Below are positions 32,725 through 40,370 of a DNA stretch of 48,924 nt, piece after piece. Position numbers and translations under genes: made by a program. The stretch is from a bacterium. Its GTDB lineage: Bacteria; Sysuimicrobiota; Sysuimicrobiia; Sysuimicrobiales; Segetimicrobiaceae. The DNA lies in assembly GCA_035308905.1 (NCBI GenBank), contig DATGFS010000037.1, forward strand, positions 1 through 48,924, read 5' to 3'. The number at the start of each line of letters is the position of its first letter. The stretch's first letter is position 1. The notes beneath the pieces are model-generated. The model was not told the origin of the DNA. It saw nothing but the letters and a program-made list of their open reading frames with translations, and did not search any database.

Positions 32725-33327
32725 ATGCGCGTGGTGCTCGACGTGGACGGGGTGCTGGCCGATTTTATTCTTGGGTTTACAACCCTGGCGAACCGGATGT
32801 TCGGGAGCCCGGTCTACACAACGCTGGAGCAAAAAGTCTGGGACGCATTTGACGGACTCACCGACGCGCAGCACGCGCGGGTGTGGGAGGCCGCGACGCA
32901 GAGCGCCACGTTCTGGCAGGAGCTGCCGCCGATCGCCTCGCCCGCGGAGTTCGCGCGATTGGCCGCCGCGGCGCCGGTCCACGATCTCTATTTCGTGACC
33001 AGCCGGGTCGGCGTGGGTGTCAAATCCCAGACCGAAACGTGGCTCCGGCGGGCCGGGGTGTCGACGCCGACCGTCATCCTGTCCGACGCCAAGGGCGAGA
33101 TCGCCAAGGCCGTGCGGGCGGATGCCCTGTTGGACGACAAAGCCGGCAACGCCGTGTTCACTCAATACTACTCGCGCGCGACCGCCGTCTACCTAATGGA
33201 TCGGCCCTACAATCAGTTTGATCCCGCCATCCTCGGCAGCAAGATCATTCGCGTGCGGACGCTGCATGAGTTCTTGGATCGCATCGGCGGCGACACGGGC
33301 TCAAACGGCGCTGAGCGCGAGGCCTAA
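32725..33327 (+). CDS. HAD-family 5'(3')-deoxyribonucleotidase-like protein
   Basis: A 200-residue HAD phosphatase. Motif I is VVLDVDGVLADF at the very start, motif II is LYFVTSR, a lysine (VILSDAKGEIAK) fits motif III, and motif IV is in DALLDDKAGN. Layout matches 5' nucleotidase type C (NT5C-like) proteins, which dephosphorylate pyrimidine deoxynucleotides. GAGGAGG lies 8 bases before the ATG. It is convergent with the M24 peptidase gene, 12 bases apart. Confidence 0.85.
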   Translation: MRVVLDVDGVLADFILGFTTLANRMFGSPVYTTLEQKVWDAFDGLTDAQHARVWEAATQSATFWQELPPIASPAEFARLAAAAPVHDLYFVTSRVGVGVKSQTETWLRRAGVSTPTVILSDAKGEIAKAVRADALLDDKAGNAVFTQYYSRATAVYLMDRPYNQFDPAILGSKIIRVRTLHEFLDRIGGDTGSNGAEREA

Positions 33328-33339
33328 GTTCGTGCGGCG

Positions 33340-34434
33340 TCAGGCGGCGATGTGCGCGTCGCGCGGCAGCGCGCTCAGCCGGTGCGCCCCCGCGCGGTCG
33401 ACGTAGACGATCTCCTCGAGGCGGATCCCGAATTCGCCCGGGAGATAGACCCCCGGCTCGACCGAGAAGACAAACCCCTCATCGACCGGCATCGGATTCT
33501 CGTGCGTGACGCTCGGCGGCTCGTGCCCCGAGATGCCGAGCCCGTGGCCGACGCGATGGACGAAGTACGGCCCGAAGCCGCCGCGCTCGATGACGCCGCG
33601 CGCCGCCAGATCGACGTCCTTGAGCGGCACGCCCGGCTTGATCGCATCGATCGCGGCCCGCACCGCCTCGTCGACGATCGCGTGGACCTCGCGGTACCGC
33701 GCGGACGGCGCGCCGAGAGTCACGACGCGTGTGATATCCGAGGCATACCCGTCCAAACGGCCGCCGATATCGATGACCGCGGAGTCGCCCGCGGCGAGCC
33801 GCCGGTTCCCGGGGGTGTGGTGCGGAAACGCGCCGTTCGGCCCGGAGGCAATGACCGTGAACAGCACCTCTTGCGACCCGGATCGGCGAAAGGACGCGGC
33901 CGCCACCTCCGCGAGCTGCAGTTCCGAGACACCGGCCCGGCACGCGGCCCAGACGTCGCGGACCGCCTGATCGGCGTGCCGGGACGAGCGCTTAAGCGCC
34001 TCGATCTCGTCCGCGTCTTTGCGCATCCGCACCGGCGCGAGCACCTCCGAGCCGAGGGCCAAGCGGGCGTCGGGGTACGACGCCTGCAGCGCGAGCACGA
34101 AGTCGGCGCGCATGGCGTCGTCCACGCCGAGCCGGCCCGGAGACGACCCGCCCAGCCGGGCCCGGGCCGCGGCGAGCGCCGCATCCGGCCCCTCGGCGTC
34201 CGTGTAGGCGAACATCGGCGCCCGCACGTGCTGTTCCGCCTGTGCGGCGTTGAGACTCGGCACCACAAACGCCGCGGCGCCGCCGGTCACGAGCAGGTAG
34301 CACGGCCGCTCGTCCGCGTGCGGCGAGTACCCGAGCAGATACCGAAGATCGTCGCCCGGCGAGACCGCGAGGAGGTCCATGCGGCGGTCTCCCATGAGCC
34401 GCCTGACGCGGTCGAGCCGTCCGGTCAAATCCAC
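33340..34434 (-). CDS. M24-family Xaa-Pro aminopeptidase
   Basis: A 364-residue two-metal aminopeptidase, probably removing N-terminal residues next to proline (PepQ/PepP-like). Metal ligands: the two Asp in VIDIGGRLDGYASDITRV, His in RVGHGLGISGHEPP, Glu in FVFSVEPGVYLPG and Glu in GIRLEEIVYVD. An N-terminal creatinase-like domain spans roughly residues 5-130. The GTG at 34434 is preferred because AGGAGG lies 8 bases upstream; a GTG at 34443 abuts that sequence. It may take part in degrading imported peptides. Divergent from nth. Confidence 0.91.
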   Translation of the reverse strand: MDLTGRLDRVRRLMGDRRMDLLAVSPGDDLRYLLGYSPHADERPCYLLVTGGAAAFVVPSLNAAQAEQHVRAPMFAYTDAEGPDAALAAARARLGGSSPGRLGVDDAMRADFVLALQASYPDARLALGSEVLAPVRMRKDADEIEALKRSSRHADQAVRDVWAACRAGVSELQLAEVAAASFRRSGSQEVLFTVIASGPNGAFPHHTPGNRRLAAGDSAVIDIGGRLDGYASDITRVVTLGAPSARYREVHAIVDEAVRAAIDAIKPGVPLKDVDLAARGVIERGGFGPYFVHRVGHGLGISGHEPPSVTHENPMPVDEGFVFSVEPGVYLPGEFGIRLEEIVYVDRAGAHRLSALPRDAHIAA

Positions 34435-34484
34435 GCGGACCACCTCCTCGTCGCTCGCGCTTCAACGGACCGGCCGCCTCCTCC

Positions 34485-34514
34485 TTGACAGACCCGGCCG
34501 CGCTAAGGTACATC
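34485..34514 (+). promoter_or_regulatory. Promoter of nth, placed for leaderless transcription
   Basis: Perfect TTGACA at 34485-34490, an 18-base spacer and TACATC at 34509-34514. Seven bases then separate the -10 from the GTG start at 34522, so the transcript would begin at or near the start codon. Confidence 0.6.
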
Positions 34515-34521
34515 CGAGACC

Positions 34522-35352
34522 GTGACGAGCAGGTCCCCGGCGTTGCCGAAAGAGAGCAGCGTCGCCCGCGCGCGCCGGGCGCGGCAGATCGCCGCGAGGC
34601 TGGCGAAGCGTTATCCCCGCGTCGAGATCCCGCTCCGCCACCGCAACCGGCTCGAACTGCTGATTGCGACGATTCTTTCCGCGCAGAGCACCGACGCGAT
34701 GGTGAACCGCGTCACCCCGGCGCTCTTCGCGCGCTGGCGCACCGCCGCCGAGTACGCGGGCGCCCCGCCGAGCGAACTGGAAACGATGATCCACAGCACC
34801 GGGTTTTTTCACGCCAAGGCGCGCGCGATCCGGGGAATGGCGCGCGCGCTGCTCGAGCGCCACGGCGGCGAGGTGCCGGGGACGATGGAAGAGCTGGTGG
34901 CGCTGCCCGGCGTCGGCCGCAAGACGGCCAACGTCGTGCTCGGCGCGTCGGGCGTGCCCGGCATCGTCGTGGACACCCACGTCCTGCGGCTGTCCCGCCG
35001 GCTCGCGCTGACTGCGAACCATGATCCGGACAAGATTGAACAGGACGTCGGCGCCCTGCTGCCGCCGGAGGAATGGAGCGACTTCTCGCTGCGGCTGATC
35101 TACTTCGGCCGTGAGCTCTGCACCGCGGTCCGGCCGCGGTGCCCGGAGTGCCCTCTGCGCGACCTGTGTCCGTCCGCGCGCTACCTCGGGTCGCCGCCTT
35201 GGATGACGCGACGGCCAAGGGCCGTCGCTACCGCGGTCAACAGGAAGACGCGACGGCCGAGGGCCGCCGCCGCTGTCAACAGGAAGACGCGGGGGCCCGC
35301 GGGACCCTCGCGCGCGCGGGCCACTGCGACACCTCGGAGGACGGGACGATGA
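34522..35352 (+). CDS. nth: Endonuclease III (DNA glycosylase/AP lyase)
   Basis: A 276-residue base-excision-repair enzyme removing oxidised pyrimidines. The helix-hairpin-helix is LPGVGRKTANVVLG with catalytic Lys134; catalytic Asp151 is in VVDTHVLRLSRR. The [4Fe-4S] ligands are Cys200, 207, 210 and 216 in the usual C-x6-C-x2-C-x5-C spacing. After the cluster a basic 60-residue tail, encoded by a tandem repeat, extends beyond the normal length of about 215. The GTG start appears leaderless. The stop overlaps the fabI start in ATGA. Confidence 0.94.
   Translation: MTSRSPALPKESSVARARRARQIAARLAKRYPRVEIPLRHRNRLELLIATILSAQSTDAMVNRVTPALFARWRTAAEYAGAPPSELETMIHSTGFFHAKARAIRGMARALLERHGGEVPGTMEELVALPGVGRKTANVVLGASGVPGIVVDTHVLRLSRRLALTANHDPDKIEQDVGALLPPEEWSDFSLRLIYFGRELCTAVRPRCPECPLRDLCPSARYLGSPPWMTRRPRAVATAVNRKTRRPRAAAAVNRKTRGPAGPSRARATATPRRTGR
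35205..35291. repeat. Tandem repeat inside the 3' end of nth
   Basis: A 42-base unit (35205-35246) is followed by a 39-base copy (35247-35285) and a short third start. Each encodes a TRRPRA...AVNRKT unit of the basic tail. The second copy lacks one codon. Confidence 0.8.
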
Positions 35353-36119
35353 GCGGATTGCTCGCGGACAAGACGGCGATCGTGATGGGCGTCGCGAACC
35401 GGTGGAGCATCGCCTGGGCGATCGCGCGGGCATTTGCCCGCGAGAACGCGCGGCTCGTCTTCACGTTCCAGGGTGAGCGGCAGGAGAAAGACGTCCGCGA
35501 GCTGGCCGGGACGCTCGAGGGGGCCCGCGTACTGCCGTGCGACGTGACGCGGGACGACTCCCTCACGGCGCTGGCGCAGACGCTCGCCGCGGACGGGGTC
35601 GGCCTCGACGCCGTCGTGCACTCCATCGCCTTCGCCAACCGCGAGGACCTCGGCGGCGCGTTCGTGGACACCTCGCGCGCGGGCTTCGGCCTCGCGCTCG
35701 ACGTGAGCGCGTACTCGTTCGTCGCGGTGGCGCACCACCTGCTGCCGGTGCTGCGGGCGGGGGCGAGTTTGATGACCCTCACCTACATCGGTTCGACGCG
35801 CGTGATGCCGAACTACAACGTCATGGGCGTCGCCAAGGCGGCGCTCGAGGCGAACGTGCGCTACCTCGCGTCCGACCTCGGTCCGCGCGGCTTCCGGGTG
35901 AACGCGATCTCCGCGGGGCCGATCAAGACCGCGTCGGCCCGCGCGATCCAGGGCTTCAGCCGGATCCTCGACGTGATGAAAGAACGCGCCCCGCTTCGCC
36001 GCAACACCGAGCCCGAGGAGGTCGCCGACGCCGCGGTGTTTCTGGCGAGTCCGCTGGCGCGCGGCATCACGGGCGAGGTGTTGTTCGTCGACAACGGCTA
36101 CCACGCCACCGGGCTATAG
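35349..36119 (+). CDS. fabI: Enoyl-[acyl-carrier-protein] reductase (NADH), FabI
   Basis: A 256-residue SDR enzyme performing the last reduction in each fatty-acid elongation cycle. The cofactor segment is IVMGVANRWSIAWAIARAFA, the FabI form that replaces the normal SDR glycine motif. CDVTRDDSL binds the adenine side. The active site is the wide Y-x6-K spacing in PNYNVMGVAKAALEANVRYL. The C-terminal GITGEVLFVDNGYHATGL is diagnostic. GGAGG lies 8 bases before the ATG, which overlaps the nth stop. Its TAG abuts the TAG of the convergent mutY gene within CTATAG. Confidence 0.95.
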   Translation: MSGLLADKTAIVMGVANRWSIAWAIARAFARENARLVFTFQGERQEKDVRELAGTLEGARVLPCDVTRDDSLTALAQTLAADGVGLDAVVHSIAFANREDLGGAFVDTSRAGFGLALDVSAYSFVAVAHHLLPVLRAGASLMTLTYIGSTRVMPNYNVMGVAKAALEANVRYLASDLGPRGFRVNAISAGPIKTASARAIQGFSRILDVMKERAPLRRNTEPEEVADAAVFLASPLARGITGEVLFVDNGYHATGL

Positions 36120-36800
36120 CGGATAGGACGCGCACATCCGCGCGAGCGGACAGGCGCGGCAGCGCGGGCGCCTCGCCGTGCACACGGTGGCCCCGAGGTC
36201 CATCAACGCCTGGTTGAAGTCGTACGTCCGGCCGCGCGGGAGCAGCCGTTCGGCCAGCTCCCACAGCGCGCGGTCGCGCACCTGAGGGCCCTCGCCGACC
36301 CAGACGCGCCGCAGCACGCGGCGCACGTTCGTATCGAGGATCGCCGCGTCCTCGCCGAAGGCGAAACTGAGAACCGCGCCCGCGGTGTATGCGCCGATGC
36401 CCTTCAGGGCCAGCAGGCCGTCGCGGCTGCGCGGCAGCCGGCCGCCGTGCCGCCTGACGGCCGTGCGGGCGATCGACCGGAGCCGCAGCGGACGGACGTT
36501 GTAGCCGAGCGGATACCATGCCTCGCGGACTTCGCCCGCCGACGCCGCGGCCAGCGCGCCGAGCGACGGATAGCGGCGCAGCCACTCGCGGTATTTCGGA
36601 ATCACACGGGCGACCTGGGTCTGCTGCAGCATCACCTCGGAGACCAGCACGCGATAGGGATCGCGGGTGCGGCGCCACGGTAGATCGCGTCCGTGGCGCC
36701 GGTACCAGGCGAGGAGCCGCCGCCGGAACGCGCGGCGGGCCGGGGCCGCGGCGGCGATGGGAAGCGCGCCCGCGGCGGCGCGAACGGAGGCGGCCGTCAC
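36114..36800 (-). CDS. mutY: A/G-specific adenine glycosylase, short form
   Basis: A 228-residue DNA glycosylase that removes adenine mispaired with 8-oxoguanine. It shows RDLPWRRTRDPYRVLVSEVM LQQTQV with catalytic Glu55, the helix-hairpin-helix LKGIGAYTAGAVLSFAFG, catalytic Asp156 in ILDTNVRRV, and [4Fe-4S] ligands Cys207, 214, 217 and 223. It stops at the cluster, lacking the C-terminal MutT-like domain that reads 8-oxoguanine in longer MutY proteins. The GTG start shares GTGA with the propeller gene stop. A related mismatch glycosylase is the alternative. Confidence 0.88.
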   Translation of the reverse strand: MTAASVRAAAGALPIAAAAPARRAFRRRLLAWYRRHGRDLPWRRTRDPYRVLVSEVMLQQTQVARVIPKYREWLRRYPSLGALAAASAGEVREAWYPLGYNVRPLRLRSIARTAVRRHGGRLPRSRDGLLALKGIGAYTAGAVLSFAFGEDAAILDTNVRRVLRRVWVGEGPQVRDRALWELAERLLPRGRTYDFNQALMDLGATVCTARRPRCRACPLARMCASYPL

Positions 36801-38008
36801 GGGCGCGCGGTCACGCGCGCGAAATACACCGAGGCGCCGGCCGTGCTGGTGTGCGTCCACATGACGTCGAGCGCGCCGGCGTCGGACAGCACGCCGGGGA
36901 ACGCGTTGCCGCCGTCGGCGGTGAGCCGCAGCACCGGCCCCCAGCCGTTCTTGAACCGCCGCGCGTAGATCTGCCCGTCGTGGGCGTCCCACGCGGTCCA
37001 GATCGTTCCGGTCGCGTCGGTCGCGACCGAGGGGTGGTACGCCGGCGTGGCGCCCGCCGACAGCGCGGCGGGCGGCCCCCAGGTCCCGCCCGTCCGGCGC
37101 GCATAGTCGATGATCGAGCCGCGGGCGTCGTGCTCCTCCCAGACGAGCGAGAGGCGGCCTTGTCCGTCGGCCGCGACGTCCGGATTGAACTGGTCATTCG
37201 ACGTGCGCGAGACGCCCTCGGGCGCCGCCCACCCGGCCTGGTACTGCGCATACCGGACCGCGTAACCGCGGCCGTTGTACTGATACCACACCGCGTGCAG
37301 GCGCCCCGTGAAATCGGAGGCGAGCGCGGGGTTGATGGAGTCGGGCGGTCCGCTCGAGATGAGCGACGGGCGGGACCAGGCACGGCCGTCGTATCCGGTG
37401 TAGAGAATCTCGTAGATCGAGCCGTGCTTGGTCGGAACCGGCGGCGGGCCTTCGCGAATGCCGTACCAGACGACGTGGGGACGGCCCGCGCGGTCGAGCG
37501 CCACCGCGGGATAGCCGGCGTAGCTGCCTCCGGGCGAAATGCGGCGCTGCGACGCCGTCCACGCGCCGGCCACGCCGCCCCGCGCGGGCCGGGCCCACTC
37601 GCGATAGTAGACTTTGCCCACGCCGTCGTCGTACCGCGTCCAGACGACGTGCACGCGTCCGGACGAATCCGCGGCGAGCGCGGCGAGACGCGAGGCGACC
37701 GGCCCCTCGCTGGCCTGTCCGAGCGGCGACCAGTGCGCGCCGCCGTCGCGCGACGCGACGAGCAGGATCTGAGGCACGTCCGCCGCGCCGCCGGCGTACG
37801 CGGCCACGAGGGCGGCGGGGGTGCGCAGCATCTTGACCTCGTTATTGGAGGCCGTCGCATCGCTCGTCGCTCCGCGCGCGACCAGCACGGGCGGGCGGAT
37901 GACGAACGACGGCGCCGCGCCGGCGGGCGCCGGACTGTGGGCCGCAAGCGTCATGAGGACCGGCAGGAGCGAAGCGAGAACGGCGGCGATCGCGGCGGAC
38001 AAACGCAC
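36797..38008 (-). CDS. Secreted BNR/sialidase-like beta-propeller protein
   Basis: A 403-residue exported protein. The leader RLSAAIAAVLASLLPVLMTL ending in AGA is a Sec signal. The rest is made of repeating propeller blades with Asp-box-like and 'HVVWY/AVWY' strands: VASRDGGAHWSPLG, GRVHVVWTRYDD, GRPHVVWYGIRE, GRLHAVWYQYNG, GRLSLVWEEHDA, GTIWTAWDAHDG. These resemble BNR/exo-alpha-sialidase repeats but no sialidase catalytic set is recognised. The GTG at 38008 is chosen since it begins the signal peptide; no Shine-Dalgarno is seen. Coupled by GTGA to mutY, an unlikely functional partner. Confidence 0.82.
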   Translation of the reverse strand: MRLSAAIAAVLASLLPVLMTLAAHSPAPAGAAPSFVIRPPVLVARGATSDATASNNEVKMLRTPAALVAAYAGGAADVPQILLVASRDGGAHWSPLGQASEGPVASRLAALAADSSGRVHVVWTRYDDGVGKVYYREWARPARGGVAGAWTASQRRISPGGSYAGYPAVALDRAGRPHVVWYGIREGPPPVPTKHGSIYEILYTGYDGRAWSRPSLISSGPPDSINPALASDFTGRLHAVWYQYNGRGYAVRYAQYQAGWAAPEGVSRTSNDQFNPDVAADGQGRLSLVWEEHDARGSIIDYARRTGGTWGPPAALSAGATPAYHPSVATDATGTIWTAWDAHDGQIYARRFKNGWGPVLRLTADGGNAFPGVLSDAGALDVMWTHTSTAGASVYFARVTARP

Positions 38009-38084
38009 GGCACAGAGGATTGGCGTCTGCCGCGGCCCTTCCCTTCGCGCGAGCGAGGTGATCGGACGGCGCCGGTCAAATACC

Positions 38085-39719
38085 ATGCTGATGAGGGAAG
38101 CTGGACAGGGACGCAGCGTCGTGCTGGCGCAGCGGGGCATGGTGGTCACCGACCACCCTCTCGCGTCGGCCGCCGGACTTCACGTCCTCGAGCAGGACGG
38201 CAACGCCGCCGACGCGGCGGTGTGCGTGTCCGGCATGCTCGGCGTCGTGTGCCCGATGATGAACGGGATCGGCGGCGACACGTTCGTCACGTATTATGAC
38301 GCCGCATCCCGGGGGGTCACGACGCTGCTCGGCAGCGGCGCCGCGCCCAACGCGGCGACGCCGGCGTGGTTCGCGGCGCACGGGCACACCATGATGCCGC
38401 TGCGGGGCATGCTCTCCCCGTCGGTCCCGGGCGCCGTCGACGCGATGGCGGCCGCGCTCGCACGGTGGGGCAGCGGACGCTTCACCCTCGACCGCCTCCT
38501 CGCGCCGGCGATCCACTACGCGCAGTCGGGCTTTCCGGTGAGCGAGCGGCTGGCGTCGTGGTTCGCCGAGTCCGAAGAGCTGCTGCGGCGGTATCCTTCG
38601 TCGGCGCGCGTCTACCTGCCGCAGGGCCGGCCGCCGGCGGTGGGCGAGGTACTCGTCCAGCGCGACCTCGCGCGGTCGCTCGAGACGATCGCCGCGGAAG
38701 GCCCGCGCGCGCTGTACGAAGGCCCGCTCGCGGACCGCATCGCGGCCTACATGCGGGAGCACGGCGGCCTCGTGACCCACGCGGATCTCGCCGCGCACAG
38801 GTCGGAAATCGCCGAGCCCGTCGCGGTTCCGTACCGCGACCTCGTCGTGCACACGACTCCCCCGCCGTCTCAGGGCTTCGTGCTGCTCGAGATGCTCAAC
38901 ATTCTCGCCGGGGACGATCTCGGCGCGCTGCCGTGGGGCTCCGCCGAGGCCGTGCATCTCGCGGTCGAAGCGAAGAAGCTGGCCTTCGCGGACCGCCTCG
39001 CCTACGTTGGAGATCCGCGCTTCGTCGCCAATCCGCTCGACCGGCTGCTCGATCCGGCCTACGCGAAAGCGCGGCGCGCCGCGCTCAATCCGGGACGCGC
39101 CGTCGAAGCCGCCTCACCCGGCGCGCTTCCCGAGGCGGCCGGGGATACGACGGCGTTCGCGGTCGCGGACCGGCACGGCAACGTGGCTTCTTGGATCACG
39201 AGCATCTCGTCGAACTTCGGCTGCGGCGAGGTGGTGGAGGGCACGGGCATTCTATTGAACAACCGGGCCGGGCGGGGCTTCAGCCTGGTGCCGGACCACC
39301 CCAACCTGATCGCCCCGGGGAAACGCACGATGCACACGCTCATGGCATTCGTAGCGACGCGCGGAGGACGTCCGGTGCTGGCCTGGGCGACGCGCGGCGG
39401 GGACGCGCAGGCGCAGTGGGATTTGCAGGTGCTGATGAACATCACGGCCCACGGCCTGAAGGTTCAGGACGCGGTGGAGCGCCCGCGCTGGTTCAGCTTC
39501 CCGGCGACCGACCCGCAGACGGTCGACGCGCCCTACGAGCTGCGGATGGAGGGCGGCTTCCCCGCCGAGACTTACGAGGAGCTTCGGCGCCGGGGCCACC
39601 GCGTGCTCACGCCGCGGGCGGGCGTCGGCGGCGTACAGGCGATCCAGGTAGACGCGGAGCGCGGCGTGTACGCCGGCGGATCGGACCCCCGCGCCGACGG
39701 CTGCGCGATCGGCTACTAA
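38085..39719 (+). CDS. Gamma-glutamyltransferase (Ntn-hydrolase) family protein
   Basis: A 544-residue protein that would self-cleave before Thr355 (AGDTTAFAVADRHGNVASW) into large and small subunits and transfer or hydrolyse gamma-glutamyl groups. Family motifs include VVTDHPLASAAGLHVLEQDG, GNAADAAVCVSG, NGIGGDTFV, ML SPSVPGAVDA and the ILLNNRAGRGFS loop. It lacks any signal peptide, unlike periplasmic Ggt, so it is probably cytoplasmic and may act on glutathione-like or other amide substrates (cephalosporin acylase relatives share the fold). ATG at 38085 or 38091; no clear Shine-Dalgarno. Divergent from the propeller gene and 16 bases before ndk. Confidence 0.9.
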   Translation: MLMREAGQGRSVVLAQRGMVVTDHPLASAAGLHVLEQDGNAADAAVCVSGMLGVVCPMMNGIGGDTFVTYYDAASRGVTTLLGSGAAPNAATPAWFAAHGHTMMPLRGMLSPSVPGAVDAMAAALARWGSGRFTLDRLLAPAIHYAQSGFPVSERLASWFAESEELLRRYPSSARVYLPQGRPPAVGEVLVQRDLARSLETIAAEGPRALYEGPLADRIAAYMREHGGLVTHADLAAHRSEIAEPVAVPYRDLVVHTTPPPSQGFVLLEMLNILAGDDLGALPWGSAEAVHLAVEAKKLAFADRLAYVGDPRFVANPLDRLLDPAYAKARRAALNPGRAVEAASPGALPEAAGDTTAFAVADRHGNVASWITSISSNFGCGEVVEGTGILLNNRAGRGFSLVPDHPNLIAPGKRTMHTLMAFVATRGGRPVLAWATRGGDAQAQWDLQVLMNITAHGLKVQDAVERPRWFSFPATDPQTVDAPYELRMEGGFPAETYEELRRRGHRVLTPRAGVGGVQAIQVDAERGVYAGGSDPRADGCAIGY

Positions 39720-39735
39720 CACTACGGAGGCGGCC

Positions 39736-40350
39736 ATGGCTGACGTCAGGCACGAACGCACCCTGATTCTCATCAAGCCGGACGGGGTGCAGCGCGCGCT
39801 GACCGGAGAGATACTGGCGCGGCTGGAGCGCGCGGGACTCAAGATCGTCGGGCTTCGGATGCTGCAGGCCGAGCGGGCGACGCTCGAGCGCCACTACCCG
39901 TCCGACGAGGAGTGGGTGCGGACGATCGGCGGCAAGACCAAGGAAGCCTTCGAGACCTACGGGTGGGACGTGCGCGCGCGCATGGGAACGGACGACGCGC
40001 TGGAGATCGGGCGGCGCGTCCGCGGATGGCTGATCGACTTCATGCTGACGACGCCGATCATCGCGGCCGTGTTCGAGGGCGTTCACGCGGTCAGCGTCAC
40101 GCGGAAGCTCGTCGGCGCGACCCTTCCCGTCTTCGCGGCCCCCGGCACCATCCGCGGCGACTTCGCAACGGACGCGCCGACCGTCGCCAACGAAGCCCAG
40201 CGGCCCGTCCGTAACCTGATTCACGCCTCCGGCACCGTCGAGGAAGCCGCGCACGAAGTCGGCCTGTGGTTCGGACGGGGCGAGACCTTCGCCTACCCAC
40301 GCGCCGACGAGGCCGCGATGTTCGGCCCCAACTCCCCTGGCGGGGACTAG
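39736..40350 (+). CDS. ndk: Nucleoside diphosphate kinase, long form with insertions
   Basis: A 204-residue kinase balancing NTP pools. TLILIKPDGVQRALTGEILA opens the fold, APGTIRGDF is the conserved loop, and the phosphorylated histidine is in RNLIHASGTVEEA, where most enzymes read NxxHGSDS. The protein is about 55 residues longer than standard Ndk: an insert follows HYPSDEEWVRTIG and includes KEAFETYGWDVRARMGTDDA, and the C-terminus is extended. GGAGG lies upstream at a good distance. It follows the GGT-like gene by 16 bases and is convergent with the M28 peptidase gene. Confidence 0.93.
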   Translation: MADVRHERTLILIKPDGVQRALTGEILARLERAGLKIVGLRMLQAERATLERHYPSDEEWVRTIGGKTKEAFETYGWDVRARMGTDDALEIGRRVRGWLIDFMLTTPIIAAVFEGVHAVSVTRKLVGATLPVFAAPGTIRGDFATDAPTVANEAQRPVRNLIHASGTVEEAAHEVGLWFGRGETFAYPRADEAAMFGPNSPGGD

Positions 40351-40370
40351 CCTGCGATAGGCGCGGCGCC

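Noticed and set aside
35205-35291. CRISPR-like repeat in nth
   Set aside because: The repeats are in frame, adjacent and coding, without spacers.
36797-38008. True exo-alpha-sialidase
   Set aside because: Propeller repeats are present, but the sialidase arginine triad and the Tyr/Glu nucleophile pair could not be identified.
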